This document shows positions 47,184 through 59,240 of a DNA stretch of 64,000 bases, in pieces; the first letter of the stretch is position 1; each line of letters starts with the position of its first letter. Below the pieces are notes generated by a model. The model was not told the origin of the DNA. It saw nothing but the letters and a program-made list of their open reading frames with translations, and did not search any database. Source of the DNA: Ceratothoa steindachneri (lineage: Eukaryota > Arthropoda > Malacostraca > Isopoda > Cymothoidae); the NCBI GenBank assembly GCA_963969495.1, contig OZ018321.1, positions 138,904,685 to 138,968,684 of the forward strand. Reading direction: 5' to 3'. Made by a program: the position numbers and the translations under genes.

Positions 47184-49870
47184 ATGAGCAAACAAAGGTC
47201 CAGAACACCCAGGACGAATAATATGGCTCACAATACTATGTTTATTAGCAGAATTAAGATCTTTTCACTAAATGTCAATGGTTGGGAAAATAAAAAATTC
47301 GCATACAACATCATCATACACGAAGTAGACCCGGACATAGTTCTAATCTCAGAACATGGCCTCAGTACTGATGCGAACCCCTTTAGAATTTATAACTATA
47401 ATGTTATTACGGCAAACCATTCTAATGAAAGATATGATGGTGTCGCAATAGCTGTACGAAAGAGCATCATGTACAGGGAAATAGTAGATCTGGCAGAATC
47501 ATATCTGTCCATTGAAACCAAAACAACCATCAACGACCTTGTTATAGCTGTGGGCTACCAACCCCAAGACGACCATATCTCCCCATCTCCAATTTCATAC
47601 GACTTTTCAGAAGAAACATCCCAACCATCGGAGACCTCAATGCCCGTTGCAGAGAAGCAGGTTACACAACTGGATTCATCTGTTTGGGAACTTCCCTGAG
47701 CCTGCTTATCGATCGAGATCTGGTGCAGAGAGTAGGCCAGGAAATTCCGACGTACCTGGCAAGGATATCCTCAACGACCCCTGATATCTTCCTTATAAAC
47801 TCCAACTTTGCTCTGAACCAAGCGACAGTTCCTGGCCCATACACCCAATCGGACCATGTAAGTATGGTTACCACTATCTCAACCTCCCCTATACAGGTGG
47901 AGATTCCATCCCGGAGGTTCATGCCCAAAGCAAATTGGGAAGAATATAGAAGACTACTACAGGACTACTGACTGAACCAACTGGACATGTCGATACTAGA
48001 ATAACTCTACAGTCACCTAGAGGACATTATGATGAGGCTAAAGAAGGCAGAGAGGGTAGCCATTCCTATGGTCGAATACAAGACTCTCCCAGCGCCACGA
48101 TAGGATGAGAATATAATAGAAAAGAAGATCAGGCTGGACGAACTGGTCTTGGAGATAAGTCGGCTTGGGTATACGGCAGACCGCTACCGGGAGATCCGAA
48201 GCCTCCGTTTGGAACTGAATCTCCTAATAGTGGAAAAGTCGGAAATGATCTGGGATGGAATGATAGAAGGGATATACGCAGAAGGTAATCCCAGGAAGTT
48301 TTGGAGCCAAATTAAGAGGTTTAGTGGCACACGCCCCGCCAAAACTAACATTAACATCATAGTCGATGGAAGATAAACTTCAGTAGACCATGAACTTGAG
48401 CACCATCTAAGGGAACATTGAGAAATAAAGTTTACCATAATAGAAGAGGAGAACCAGGACTTGGATATGGAGTACGATGAGGAGATCTTAGCGGACCTGT
48501 AGGCTCGAGGGCCAGTCTTGACTCCCTATCACTTCGTCGATGCTACCAGACAAATAGGGGAAGAGAGCAGACCATTCACCCAAGATGAGTTTGAGGCTGC
48601 TCTCAAAATTTTCAAACAAAAAGCCCCAGGGACTTGGGGCATTACTAAGGCTCACTTGACCAATCAACATAGCAATTTTAAGCCTGTTCAATGCCTGTCT
48701 TAACATTGGTTTTTTCCCCGATCAACTCATGAGGGCTAGAATGATCTTTCTTTTAAAGCCGAGAAAATCCAAAGAGGAAGTGTAAAGCTACAGGCCCATA
48801 TCGCTCCTGGAGTTCATAGGGAAGCTCCTTAAGAAATTGGTTAATGATAGGCTAAAGGGACTTTCTGAAAGAAAATGGTTGTTACAACGAGCAACAGCAT
48901 GGATTTCGGAGACACCTAGGAACTGAAACAGCCATTGCTCTGTTGATAGAGAACATTGCCGTTGCAAAGGCTGAAAACAAAAGGGTAGATTTAGTACTCA
49001 GAGATGTCTCATCTGCCTTGATAAGGTATGGATCTCCGGACTAAAAAAAAAACTTTGCGACCTGCACATGGGCACAAACATCACCAGACTTCTTTTTGAC
49101 TACCTTGAAGACCGCGAGGCGACCATAAAAATCAACAACATCGAAGGAATTCCCCATGGGGACCGGGTACTGCAAGGAGGCTGTCTAAGTCCGACCTTGT
49201 ATACGATCTACACAAGCGATCTTCCCTTTCCCACCCAGGATTACGCAAACTACATCCAGCTGGCTGACGATATCTCGCAATTGATCACCAGCGATTATCT
49301 CAATCCCATCGACATAGCAAATAGAACGGCAGGGGAAATAAACAACCTCAGTGCCTACGACGGTGGTAATAAAATCAGAAGTAATGTGGAAAAATTTAAA
49401 GAGCTCCCCATCGGACATAAAAAAACGGCCGACATTCTAGTGCGAGTCGAATTTTATCCATACACTCGCGAAGCCTGACAACTAGGATTAAAAATAACAT
49501 CATCAGGATACGGCGCACATATCAAATATAAGAGTCGCACAAGCCAAGCAACGAAAAAGTGAACTGTACAGATTTAAGGGACTCTTCCCCCGAAACAAAA
49601 GAAAATTATACCTAGCCCAGGTGGGGCCAATCCTGCTGTATCCCTCAATTTCGATGCACCTAGAGAGTAATACCCAGTTGAAGAAAGTGCAGGTGGTACA
49701 AAACCAGGCCCTCCGTTTCATCTTTAATGCATCTAAATTGGACCGCATACCCTCGACCAGACTTCAAGCCCTCGCAGAAGTGGAACGTCTAAACGTAATC
49801 TTACAAAATAGGGCGAAATCAATTTGGAGGAATATCCAAGTGAAAATAAACCAGGAAACATGACAACCCA
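47184..49870 (+). pseudogene. ORF2 of LINE copy 4: endonuclease and RT, frameshifted
   Basis: The endonuclease is nearly whole: FSLNVNGWENK near 47262, LISEHGLSTDAN near 47344, then a frameshift, GDLNARCREAGY near 47624, TPDIFLINSN near 47780, and SDHVSMVTT near 47850. These cover the metal-binding and catalytic motifs of the exonuclease-endonuclease-phosphatase fold. Linker: WDGMIEGIYAEGNPRKFWSQ. RT: FVDATRQIGEESRPFTQDEF near 48530, QKAPGTWGIT near 48620, YLEDREATIKINNIEGI near 49100, GGCLSPTLYTIYTSDLPF near 49175, and a catalytic box IQLADDISQLI near 49255 (usual F/YADD, here LADD). Thumb: RNKRKLYLAQVGPILLYPSI near 49590-49650. Confidence 0.8.
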
Positions 49871-50164
49871 ATATAGACAACCGATTACGAAACTACAAAC
49901 GATGATTCAAAAGCAGCCGCCTGCGTGCGCAGGAGGATGTGTTACCTTTATTTAGATAAAGAATACCTGAAAAACTCAAAAATGTTAACAAATAGGACAT
50001 TAAAAACCATTGTTCATACATATTTTATAAAAAAAGAAAGATCCGTAGTGGACATTAAATCAACAAATTGTAAATAAAATTAATAAAAAGATCCGAAGTG
50101 GAATAGGTAAAAATAAAATAACATGTAGAACGTACTCAAATTATGAGTAAAGTAGAAAGACCCT

Positions 50165-51138
<974 letters not shown>

Positions 51139-52294
51139 GCCTTCTTGCCAAAATATTGTTTTGATTCAGTTTACCTTTGGCATAGAAAACTGGTCTCATG
51201 TGACTAAGCTCCGACGCCATTTTTTATTTACTAGATAATTATTTACGCGTCTGATGTAATTTTTACGAGTTACATTTTAATCCACAGTGTTCGAATATTT
51301 TGCGTGATTTCGCTGGTTAATGCTTTAATTGTGAAGGAAAATGAGTGTGATTTTATAATGGTGACTAGCGTGGATAAAATGGCGCGTAGTACACGGTCTG
51401 TAGAAAATTCGGAATACATGAAAATGATATTAATTAAGAATTCGTTTTGAAACTACTGCATGCAATCATGTAACATTATTTTGTGCTTATATGTGAAAAG
51501 ATACCAAAAAATTAATGAAAGTACATGATATCAAAGTGCAAAGTTGACCATATTTATCAGTGTTAAATGATGCTATTTGTGTTAATATCTAACAATATTT
51601 TACGTTAGATGCAAGATTTAACGCTATACAGTGATGTGCTAAGTGTATTAAGTACTTGTAATTGCTTAACTTATCGTATGGTAGGCCAATTTTCATTCTA
51701 TTGTTTGGCATCTATCATTTCGTAGGCTATTGTGTATTTTATATTGTGAATTTCCATTTTCGATTTTCCAGTTGCTTTATTGCATTAAAATGCGGATTTT
51801 AGAAGGCCTAATGAGGTTATTAATATATTTATGCAATATAAACAATGAGGGTTGTGCATTACTTGCTCAAAAATGTTCTATAAATAATATAATTTTATTT
51901 TTTCTATTATTTTTAACACCTATGTAAAAATGTTATAAAATAACAATTATAACCATTTTTTTTATATTATATGTCTTTTCATAGCATTAGTGTATCATTT
52001 AGTAGTAGTAAATCCTTTAATTTCAGTTGAAGCGCATAAAAAAACAAAATAAAAAAATGGTACACTTGCGTACGGACCCTGTCCTACCTGCTCACGATCC
52101 TTACAAAAGCACTTTTTTCAAAAATGACGCCATGAATCTGAACGGGTAAACATATGTCAAAGTTCTATCTGGGAAAAACTAAAGTATTTATTAGAGCTAT
52201 CGGTTGGGCACTTTGGATTTCGGCTAACATTAAAACTTTTGTTTTGTGACCAAAAAAACACAAGAAGTACGATCCGTGTCCACCTGAAACCTGA

Positions 52295-52296
<2 letters not shown>
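51139..52296. other. AT-rich region, no gene recognised
   Basis: Low-GC sequence with many stops in all frames. Short frames (51730-51927) lack features. No repeat similarity to the rest of the window was seen. Confidence 0.5.

Positions 52297-52353
<57 letters not shown>
52297..52353. repeat. (TA)n microsatellite
   Basis: 57 bp of TA repeats. Confidence 0.99.
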
Positions 52354-52355
<2 letters not shown>

Positions 52356-52533
52356 AAAGGCAAGAGAAAGGTACATTGGAAGAACACAAAGATCAAAGAG
52401 AGCAAAAGGCGGCACAATGAAGGCAATCATTCTTTCTTCAAAAGGTCTTGGAATGTCAGAAATTGAATAGGGCGAAGCCCTGCGGTGGTTGTTGCCACCC
52501 CAAGAACTTGAATTTGTTCTTTATATAAATTTA

Positions 52534-52573
52534 TTTATATATATATATATATATATAAAAATATATGTATATA

Positions 52574-52662
<89 letters not shown>
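52534..52662. repeat. (TA)n microsatellite with interruptions
   Basis: About 129 bp, with TAAAAATA and TGTA interruptions near 52556-52580. It abuts repeat B copy 1. Confidence 0.98.
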
Positions 52663-52664
<2 letters not shown>

Positions 52665-52925
52665 CTGAAAATCATTGTATATTTAGCCTAAAGTAGTTTT
52701 CTGTGGCAATTTCTATTTTCGTTATTATTTTTTTTTCTACATATTATACATGGTAAATTGATCCTAATAAGTTCATCCCTCTTTTTTTCAAGTTACCGTG
52801 TTTGGTAAAAAACAAACTTTAACTACTAAGCTTTCGATCTTGCATGATCATCTTCGGAGTAGATTTTGCTGTTCTTTTTCATCCTTTTACTGATGAAAGT
52901 ATAGTGGGAATGAGATTGCACTTAC
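52663..52925 (-). mobile_element. Repeat B copy 1 (possible Penelope-like fragment)
   Basis: It matches the reverse complement of 58785-59065 over ~260 bp: TAGCCT, TTTTCTGTGGCAATTTCTAT, TACATGGTAAATTGATCC, AAGTTCATC, GTGTTTGGTAAAAAACAAA, AAGCTTT, CATCTTCGGAGTAGATTTTG. Both copies have a (TA)n tract at the same edge. A third, shorter piece is inserted at 54920-55020. The coding sense, if any, is the minus strand here. Confidence 0.65.
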
Positions 52926-53009
52926 GTGTTAAGGATTGTCAACCCACAACACTAAACTGCTGTAAAAATTACATCTTCCTAATTGACCCGTTCCCTTTGA
53001 CCTTACCTT

Positions 53010-53388
53010 CAATTGGACTAATAAATACCCCTTTAAAGGAAACAACGTCCAGCGTGGGCTTCACATTGTATGCAATATATACCACCAATCTTCTTCACTC
53101 TAACTACGATTTTGCTCAATATATACAACCGGCTGATGACATCACCCAAATCGTGACGAGCGACTACCGTAACCCGAGGGATATAGCTAACAGAACAAGA
53201 GGATAAATCAAAAATATAAACACCTACGAAAAAGGAACCAAAATAAAGACAAACATCGACAAGTTTAAGATAATTCCGATGGGACGCAATCGAACAGTGT
53301 AAGTAGGGGTAGAGCGTGAACATTACCATAACTCTACACAAGGCAAAGTACTCGGCTTAAAGATGAAAAGATCTGCTGAACAAAAGTG
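53010..53388 (+). mobile_element. Jockey-like RT fragment, copy 6
   Basis: A short piece of RT palm: LYAIYTTNLLHSNYDFAQYI near 53064, then QPADDITQIVTSDYRNPRD near 53124, with both Asp of the catalytic box kept. KIKTNIDKFKIIPMGRNRT follows near 53241 and QGKVLGLKMKRS near 53340. It aligns with copy 4's IQLADDISQLITSDYLNP. Repeat C follows directly. Confidence 0.75.
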
Positions 53389-53675
53389 GCATGCTCTCAC
53401 TTATAATGATGTACGTATGCCCGTACGACCTTGAAAACTTTCAATAAATCAAAGAGTAACATTTGGAATTTGGAAACTATATCATTCGAAAGAGAATGAA
53501 AACAACATAGGATTTCAAATTTGGTTAGTATCGACCGAATATTCATGAAGTTAATGCCAACTCATTTCCAGGATAACCTTGGGAAGACTTTGGCAATTAT
53601 ATTATTATAAAGAGAATATAAAACAATATAAGGGTTTCAAATGTCGTTAAAATCGCCCGAATAGTTAAGGTGTAA
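53389..53675. repeat. Dispersed repeat C, copy 2
   Basis: Two units: one with AAAACTTTCAATAA and ATATCATTCGAAAGAGAATG; a second with GGATAACCTTGGGAAGACTT and AGAGAATATAAAACAATA then GGGTTTCAAATGTCGTTA. Same layout as 13061-13440. It runs into the G-rich minisatellite. Confidence 0.8.
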
Positions 53676-54155
53676 GTGGTGTAGGTAGCTGTGGTGTAGG
53701 TCGTGGTGTTGTAGGTGATAGTGTAGGTGGTGGTGTAGGTAGGTGATGCAGGTGGTAGTAGTGTAGGTGGTGGGGCTGTAGGTGGCGGTGGCGTGGGTGG
53801 TTTAGGTTGTGGTTGTGTAAGTATAGGTGTTGTAGGAGGTGGTGGTATAGGTGGTGCAGGTTGGAGTGTTAGTGTATGTGATGTAAGTGGTGGTGGTTTA
53901 GGTGGTGGTGATGTTGGGATTGATGGTATAGGTGATGGTGTTGCAAGTGGTGGTGGTGAAGGTAGTGTTAGTGTAGGTGGTGTTGGTGTAGCTGATGGTA
54001 GTGGTGGTGTTGGTGTAAGTTGTTGTTGTGTAGTTTTGGTGGTTTAGGTTGTGGTGGTGTAGGCGCTGGTGATGTAGGTTGGGTAGGTGGTAGTCATTAG
54101 GTGGTGGCGGTGCAGGTAGTGGCGGTGCAGGTGGTGGTGATGGTGGTATAATAAT
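53676..54155. repeat. G-rich GGTGGTGTA minisatellite, part 1
   Basis: Degenerate repeats of GGTGGTGTAGGTGGTGGT type with 9-18-bp subunits; the plus strand is rich in G and T. The Gly-rich frame at 53793-54047 is a repeat artefact. Many closely spaced GG runs give some G-quadruplex potential. Confidence 0.95.
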
Positions 54156-54229
54156 AGTAGGTATTTATAATGCACTGTTCATGGCTGTTAGCCCTCCCAG
54201 AGCGCAGGTTGTGTAGCGAGTGTAGAGAA

Positions 54230-57020
54230 AGTCTACAGGGGAGAGAAGGCAATTCTGAAGAGATGAGTCTTCAAGAGAAGTTTAAAAGTAGCAAGGTAGG
54301 GAGAGAATCGGACTTCGGCAGGAAGAACATTCCAGAGTTTAGGATCAAAAACTGAGAAGGAACGGTCACCCATCGAGTAGAGGACAGAACAAGGAGTGTT
54401 CAGGATGGCAGCGAGGTTAGACCGGAGTGCTCGAGGAGTTTGACGACGGGAGAGGGCAGACGAGAGATAAGGTGGAGCCTCGAGGTTTAGGTCCTTGTAG
54501 GTGATGAGAAGAATTTTATAGTGGGTACGGAGGCGAATAGGTAACCGGTGTAGCCCCTGTAACAGAGGCATCGAGGGAGAGAACCGAAGGCGGCGAAGGA
54601 GGAGCAGGGCAGCATAGTTTTGAACTAGTTATAGGGGACGAAGTGACGAAAAATGGAGATTCACTAGAAAAGAATTGCTGTAGTCTAAGCGTGGGGTGAC
54701 GAAGGCAAGAATAGCAGTCTCAAGGCTTCGTCGATCAAAATAGGATCGAACAGGTAAAAAGTTGCGGAGGAAACCTAGGGAAGCCTTACAGATACGATGG
54801 ATGTGCAGTTTAAACGAGAGTTGCTCGTCGAAAATAACACCAAGATTACTGACGGTATCAGAGAAGGTAAAATTGGTTTCCCCAAAGTTAAGGGGGGGGG
54901 GAAGAGCTTTAGATTTATCTACCATTATTTTTTTTCTACATATTGTACATGGTAAATTGATCCTACTAAGTTCATCCCTTTTTTTTCGAGTTACCGTGTT
55001 TGGTAAAAAACAAACTTTAATTATCGGTGTTAAGTTTGAGAAAGTTGTTAGACAGACATTCGTTTATAGAGGTGTAGGCTGAAAGAAGCTTGGTAATTGA
55101 TTTAAAGAAGGACACAAGGGATGAGCAAAGGTATATCTGAGTGTCATGAGCATAGATGTGGAAAGATAGGCCCAAATCGCGAAGAAGGGATCCAAGAGGA
55201 AGTAAGTAGATGCGAAAAAGGAGGGGACCAAGGACTGAGCCCTGAGTCATCCCAAAATGATTAGGCGAGGGCTCGGAGGAGAGGTTATCGAGCGCGACTA
55301 ACTGAGTGCGAAAGTAGAGGTATGAGCGGAACCAATCAAGTTCAGTGCCCGAGAGGCCAAGGAAAGTGTAAAGACGATCAAAGAGGACTGTGTGGTCGAT
55401 GGTGTCTAAAACAGAAGAAAGGTCTAGGAGGACTAGAATGGACGTACAACCCCTATCGACTGTTCTACATAAACGGTCTGAAGCATCAAGAACAGCGCTT
55501 TCAGCAAAGTGCTCCGCTTTAAACCCCGATTGGTACATTTAATCGATATTGCAGTTAGAAATATGGTCATTAATGCGAGTGAAAACCACTTTCTCGAGGA
55601 TCTTAGAGAGGAATGGAAGCTGTAACATATGGTGATAGCTAGATGGTTCAGAGGGGTTAAGGTGTGTTTTTTCAATGATAGGAATAATTGAGGCATGTTT
55701 GAAGGAAGAGGCACCACCCCTGTGGCAAGTGAAGTTTTAAAGAGATGAATAATCAGTGGGAGGAAAGCAGAGAGAATTTGGTGGAGGAGTTTGGTTGGAA
55801 AGACGTCCTTAGGGGATCCAGATTTGTTAGAGCGTGAGATCAGGGCAGTTACTTCCTCAGAGGACGACCGAGTGAGGACGTTAAGGGCAATGGAGTATGA
55901 TCGGGGAGAACAGCATAGGCTTGCTCAGACGACTGCGGTAGTACGGCGCGAAGGTTAATAACTTTATCAGAGAGAAATTTAGACAGAGTAGAGGGGTTGA
56001 TGGGGGGATAGGTAGCGGAAGTAGGGCTTGGCGAGGAAAGACGAGAGAAGAGACGAAAGATAGTCCGAGGGTTATTCTTGCTCTCAGACAAAGGTTTGCA
56101 AGAATGAGCCTCACGCGCTGATTTTAATTTGGAAGAATAAGTCGAAGAAGCAAGGCAATAGGCAAGTGAGAGGGAGGTCGTATCCTGCCCACAGGAGCGT
56201 GCTTTACGGAATGCTCGTTCATGAGCACGTAAGGACCTCTTTGAGCGAAGGAGTTCCATGGTGAACCAAGGGGCACAGTGTTGGCGGTTTGAAGAAGGAG
56301 TGATAAGGGAGGCCTGCACGCCAAGGCAGGCGAGTAATGATTAATGCAGAGAGTTTAAGGTCTAGGCAGGGAAGCAGTCGTATCAATAGGATGTATGGCA
56401 GAAACAACATCGTTAAAGAAAGAAGTAGTATCAATTGATGATAGTTGCCGGAAAGGAGTAGGATCTCGGGACGAGCGAGAAGGTAGGTTTTAGGGAATAT
56501 AGAATTTAAAATTTACCAAGAAGTGGTCGGAAATCATATTAGAAAAGTCAGTTACTGTTAGTTTAAATATATGGAGGTTCGACATGGCTAAGTGCATGGT
56601 ATTGCCATGTATATGTGATGGGGTTGACACATGTTGTGCAAGAGAGAAGAGGTCAATGATGTCATTGAATGCACGAAAAGTCTCATTGTGGCTAGGAAGA
56701 TTAAAGTCACCGAGAATAAGGAGAGAGCCAGTAGAGGATGGGTCGAAGAGTAGGTTACTGAACTCCTCGAGGAATAAGGCTGGAGACAAGCTGGGAGGTC
56801 GGTAAAGGACAGCAATAGTCAGAGTGGGCACAGCACGTGAGGCAGCAATGAGAGCCTAAGATGAGGCTAGAGGGGCTAGAGGGAGAAGATTCGGGAAGAA
56901 GAATCAGTTGGAAATCAGTTCAACTCTCCCTCCACGGTTGTTCCGAGGAACATGCAGGAAAGTATGACCCGGAGGGGTTGTAAAGGCAGTGCATGAACCA
57001 GAATTAGACTTGAGCAAGGT
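54230..57020 (-). pseudogene. L2-type ORF2: endonuclease and RT, YADD changed to YAHD
   Basis: Endonuclease C-terminal half, 56490-56831: VLYRPPS, GDFNLPSHNETFRAF, ISDHFLV. Linker, 55849-56319 (RSKRSLRAHERAFRKARS). RT, 55017-55538: FKAEHFAESAVLDA, LLDLSSVLDTIDH, MTQGSVLGPLLFRIYLLP, and the catalytic box FHIYAHDTQIYL, in which the first Asp of the pair is His. Thumb, 54629-54925 (SNLGVIFDEQLSFKLHI, FVTPRLDYSNSFLV). C-terminal block, 54233-54571 (GLHRLPIRLRTHYKILLITY, WNVLPAEVR). The 101-bp insert splits the palm-thumb junction. Dead, but recently enough for long frames to survive. Confidence 0.85.
54920..55020 (-). mobile_element. 101-bp repeat B fragment inserted in the L2 LINE with 5-bp duplication
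   Basis: TTATC occurs directly on both sides (54915-54919 and 55021-55025). Taking out the insert and one TTATC restores a continuous LINE frame across the site. The insert matches repeat B copies 1 and 3 (TACATGGTAAATTGATCC, AAGTTCATCCC, GTGTTTGGTAAAAAAC). Confidence 0.85.
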
Positions 57021-57027
57021 TTCTGTA

Positions 57028-57695
57028 AGGTTGTCGTGTAGGTGTTGGTGGTGTAGGTGGTAGTAGTGTATGTAGTAGTGGTGTATGTGGTAGTATTGTA
57101 TGTAGTGGTGTAAGTGGTTATCGTGTAGGTGGTGGTGGTGATGTAGGTGTTTGTGGTGTAGGTGGAAATGGTGAAGGTTGTGGTGGTGTGTAGGTGGAAA
57201 TGGTTAAGGTTGTGGTGGTGAAGGTAGAAATGGTGGAGGTTGTGGTGGGGTAGCTGGTGGTGATGTAGCTTATGATGTTGTAGGTGGTGGTGTATGTGTT
57301 GGTGGTGTATGTGTTGGTGGTGTAGGTGCTGGTGGTAGTTTAGGTGTCGGTGTAGGTTTTGGTTTTATATGGGTGTAACTCTAGGTGGCTGTGGTGTAGG
57401 TCGTGGTGGTAAAGGTGTAAGTGGTAGTAATGTATGTGGTGCTGGGGGTGTAGGTCGTGGTGGTAAATTCTAGGTGGTGCTTGTGGTGTAGGCACCGTGG
57501 TGTAGGTAGTGTTTGTTTAGGTGGTGGTGTATGCGTATGTGATGTAGGTGTGGTGGTGGCGGTGTAGGTGTTGGTGGTGTAGGTGTTGGTGATGTAGGTG
57601 TTGGGGGTGTAGGTGGTGATGGTGCAGGTGGTGGTGGTGTAGGTGGTGGTTGTGTAAGTGTTGGTGGTATAAGAGGTAGTGGTGTAAGATGTGGG
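57028..57695. repeat. G-rich GGTGGTGTA minisatellite, part 2
   Basis: Continuation beyond the L2 insertion, same G/T-rich units. The minus-strand Thr/Pro-rich frames (57381-57739) are artefacts of the repeat. Confidence 0.95.
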
Positions 57696-57775
57696 GGTGA
57701 TGATTCGAAAGAGAATGTAAAACAACATAAAAGTTTCAAATGTCGTTAGAATCGGCTGAATAGTTACAATGTCAA
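57696..57775. repeat. Dispersed repeat C, partial copy 3
   Basis: GATTCGAAAGAGAATGTAAA, then ACAACATAAAAGTTTCAAAT and GTCGTTAGAATCGGC, TAGTTACAATGTC. One half-unit, inside the minisatellite. Confidence 0.85.
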
Positions 57776-58072
57776 TGGTGGTAGTAGTGTATGTGGTGGT
57801 GGTTTATGTGTCGGTGGAGACGGTTGTGAGGTATTTGTTTTGAGTAGTGTAGGTGGTGTTGGTTTTGTTTTAGGGGGTGATGGTTTAGGTGTAAGTGGTG
57901 GTGGTGTAGGTACTGTAAGTAGTGTAGGTCCGTTGTGGTGCTGTTGGTGTAGACATAAGTGGTGTAGGTGGTGCAGTCGGTGGTGGTTTAGGTGGCTCTG
58001 ATGTAGGTGGTGCCCGTGTTGGTGGTGTAGGTGGTGGTGGTGTAGGTGGTAGTGGTGTAGGTTGTGTAGGTG
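57776..58072. repeat. G-rich GGTGGTGTA minisatellite, part 3
   Basis: Third minisatellite segment, between two repeat C pieces. Confidence 0.95.
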
Positions 58073-58250
58073 ATGATTGAAAAGAGAATGTAAAACAACA
58101 TAAGGTTTAAAACTTCCTTAGAATCGACGTAAAAGTTACAATGTCATTGCAAAAAAAAAGCAAGACGGGACCCGACCGACCGACCGACCGATCGACATAG
58201 TGAGATATAGAGTCACCCGCCAATAGACTCGCACGCGACTAAAAACCAAA
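58073..58250. repeat. Dispersed repeat C, copy 4 with (GACC)n end
   Basis: GAGAATGTAAAACAACATAA, TTAGAATCGAC, an A run, then GACGGGACC followed by a GACC tetranucleotide run and GACATAGTGAG. It shares the terminal GACATAGTGAG motif with copy 1 (13061-13440). Confidence 0.85.
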
Positions 58251-58332
58251 CTAGGATTTACCAGTAACACTTATAACTCAAAATACACTATCATGGAAAG
58301 AAAAATGAAGAAACAAAAGACATGAAATACAC
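58251..58332. other. Short unassigned spacer
   Basis: AT-rich sequence between repeat C and a (TA)n tract. Confidence 0.5.
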
Positions 58333-58460
<128 letters not shown>

Positions 58461-58784
58461 CATTATACCAAGTAAAATAGTACAGAACAATTAAACCGTA
58501 ACAATTACAGCAAATGCTCACTACACATCCAAAGAATATTAAGAGTTTTTAAGAAAAATACCGTGAACGCCATAATAATAAACTACGTTGAAATAACAAA
58601 AAAAAAAAATCCCTCACAAAACAAGAAAATAATGAAAGCAATAGGCCTGATCACCAGGCACCTTGCATCCCTTTGCAAAACTCTCACACCACCATCACCT
58701 TTCACCACTTTTATTTCTGTTTATTTATCCACACATGCTTTTGTCTTCTACATACACTTACGCACCCTTACACTAATTTGTAAT
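58461..58784. other. No gene recognised
   Basis: AT-rich. The 75-codon frame at 58563-58790 has no recognisable content. Confidence 0.5.
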
Positions 58785-59063
58785 TTGTAACTCATTCTAT
58801 TCTCAGCATAAGTTCATTGGTAAAGGAGGAAAAGGACAGCAAAATCTACCATGAAGATGACCGCGCTAAACCTAAAGCTTAATATTTTGTTTTTTACCAA
58901 ACACATTAACTTGAAAAACGAGAGATGAACTTAGGAAAAATAATTTACCATCTACAAGGTGGAGAAAATAAAATAATAAAGAAAGTAGAAAGTTGCCAAA
59001 GAAAATTAATTAAGGCTATATATACCGTGGTCTTCAACAAAATATGTAGTCAAGAAAAACTGC

Positions 59064-59140
<77 letters not shown>

Positions 59141-59240
59141 GCAGGCTAAATTTAAGAAGTTCATTATTATATATTAACTTCTTGATACCGACGTTTCGAG
59201 TAGGACCCATTCAACTTATCAGATATTTATAAATAATTAT
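58785..59240 (+). mobile_element. Repeat B copy 3, possible Penelope-like element fragment
   Basis: Reverse-orientation relative of 52663-52925. An open frame from 58925 (MNLGKIIYHLQGGENKIIKK, then VVFNKICSQEKLL) runs into the (TA)n tract. Beyond it lies GATACCGACGTTTCGAGTAG, followed by GACCCATTCAACTTATCAG. A GACGTTTCG motif next to a CTGATRAG motif (both on the minus strand) is typical of terminal regions of Penelope-like elements, where hammerhead-ribozyme motifs occur. The assignment is tentative. Confidence 0.4.
59066..59137. repeat. (TA)n microsatellite
   Basis: 72 bp of TA repeats inside the repeat B / Penelope-like segment. Confidence 0.99.

Larger units (their letters stand above)
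46150..50160 (+). mobile_element. Jockey-like LINE, zinc-knuckle lineage, copy 4 (most complete, dead)
   Basis: ORF1 from an ATG at 46195, ORF2 from about 47184, and a 3' UTR with two AAAGATCCGNAGTGGA motifs (about 50038 and 50090). The domain order is complete but interrupted by stops. It is the reference for copies 3 and 5, which lie on either side in the same orientation. Confidence 0.85.
54156..57027 (-). mobile_element. L2-type LINE, 5'-truncated, inserted in the minisatellite
   Basis: On the minus strand it starts inside the endonuclease (TETLLKSNSGSC near 57020), runs through linker and RT, and ends with an ATTATTAT-type 3' tail near 54150. The same GGTGGTGTA minisatellite lies on both sides, so the element landed inside it. 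It is better preserved than the Jockey copies but has frameshifts and a 101-bp insert. Confidence 0.85.

Noticed and set aside
53793..54047. Glycine/valine-rich protein
   Set aside because: In-frame reading of the GGTGGTGTA minisatellite. The Thr/Pro-rich minus-strand frames at 57381-57739 are the same artefact.
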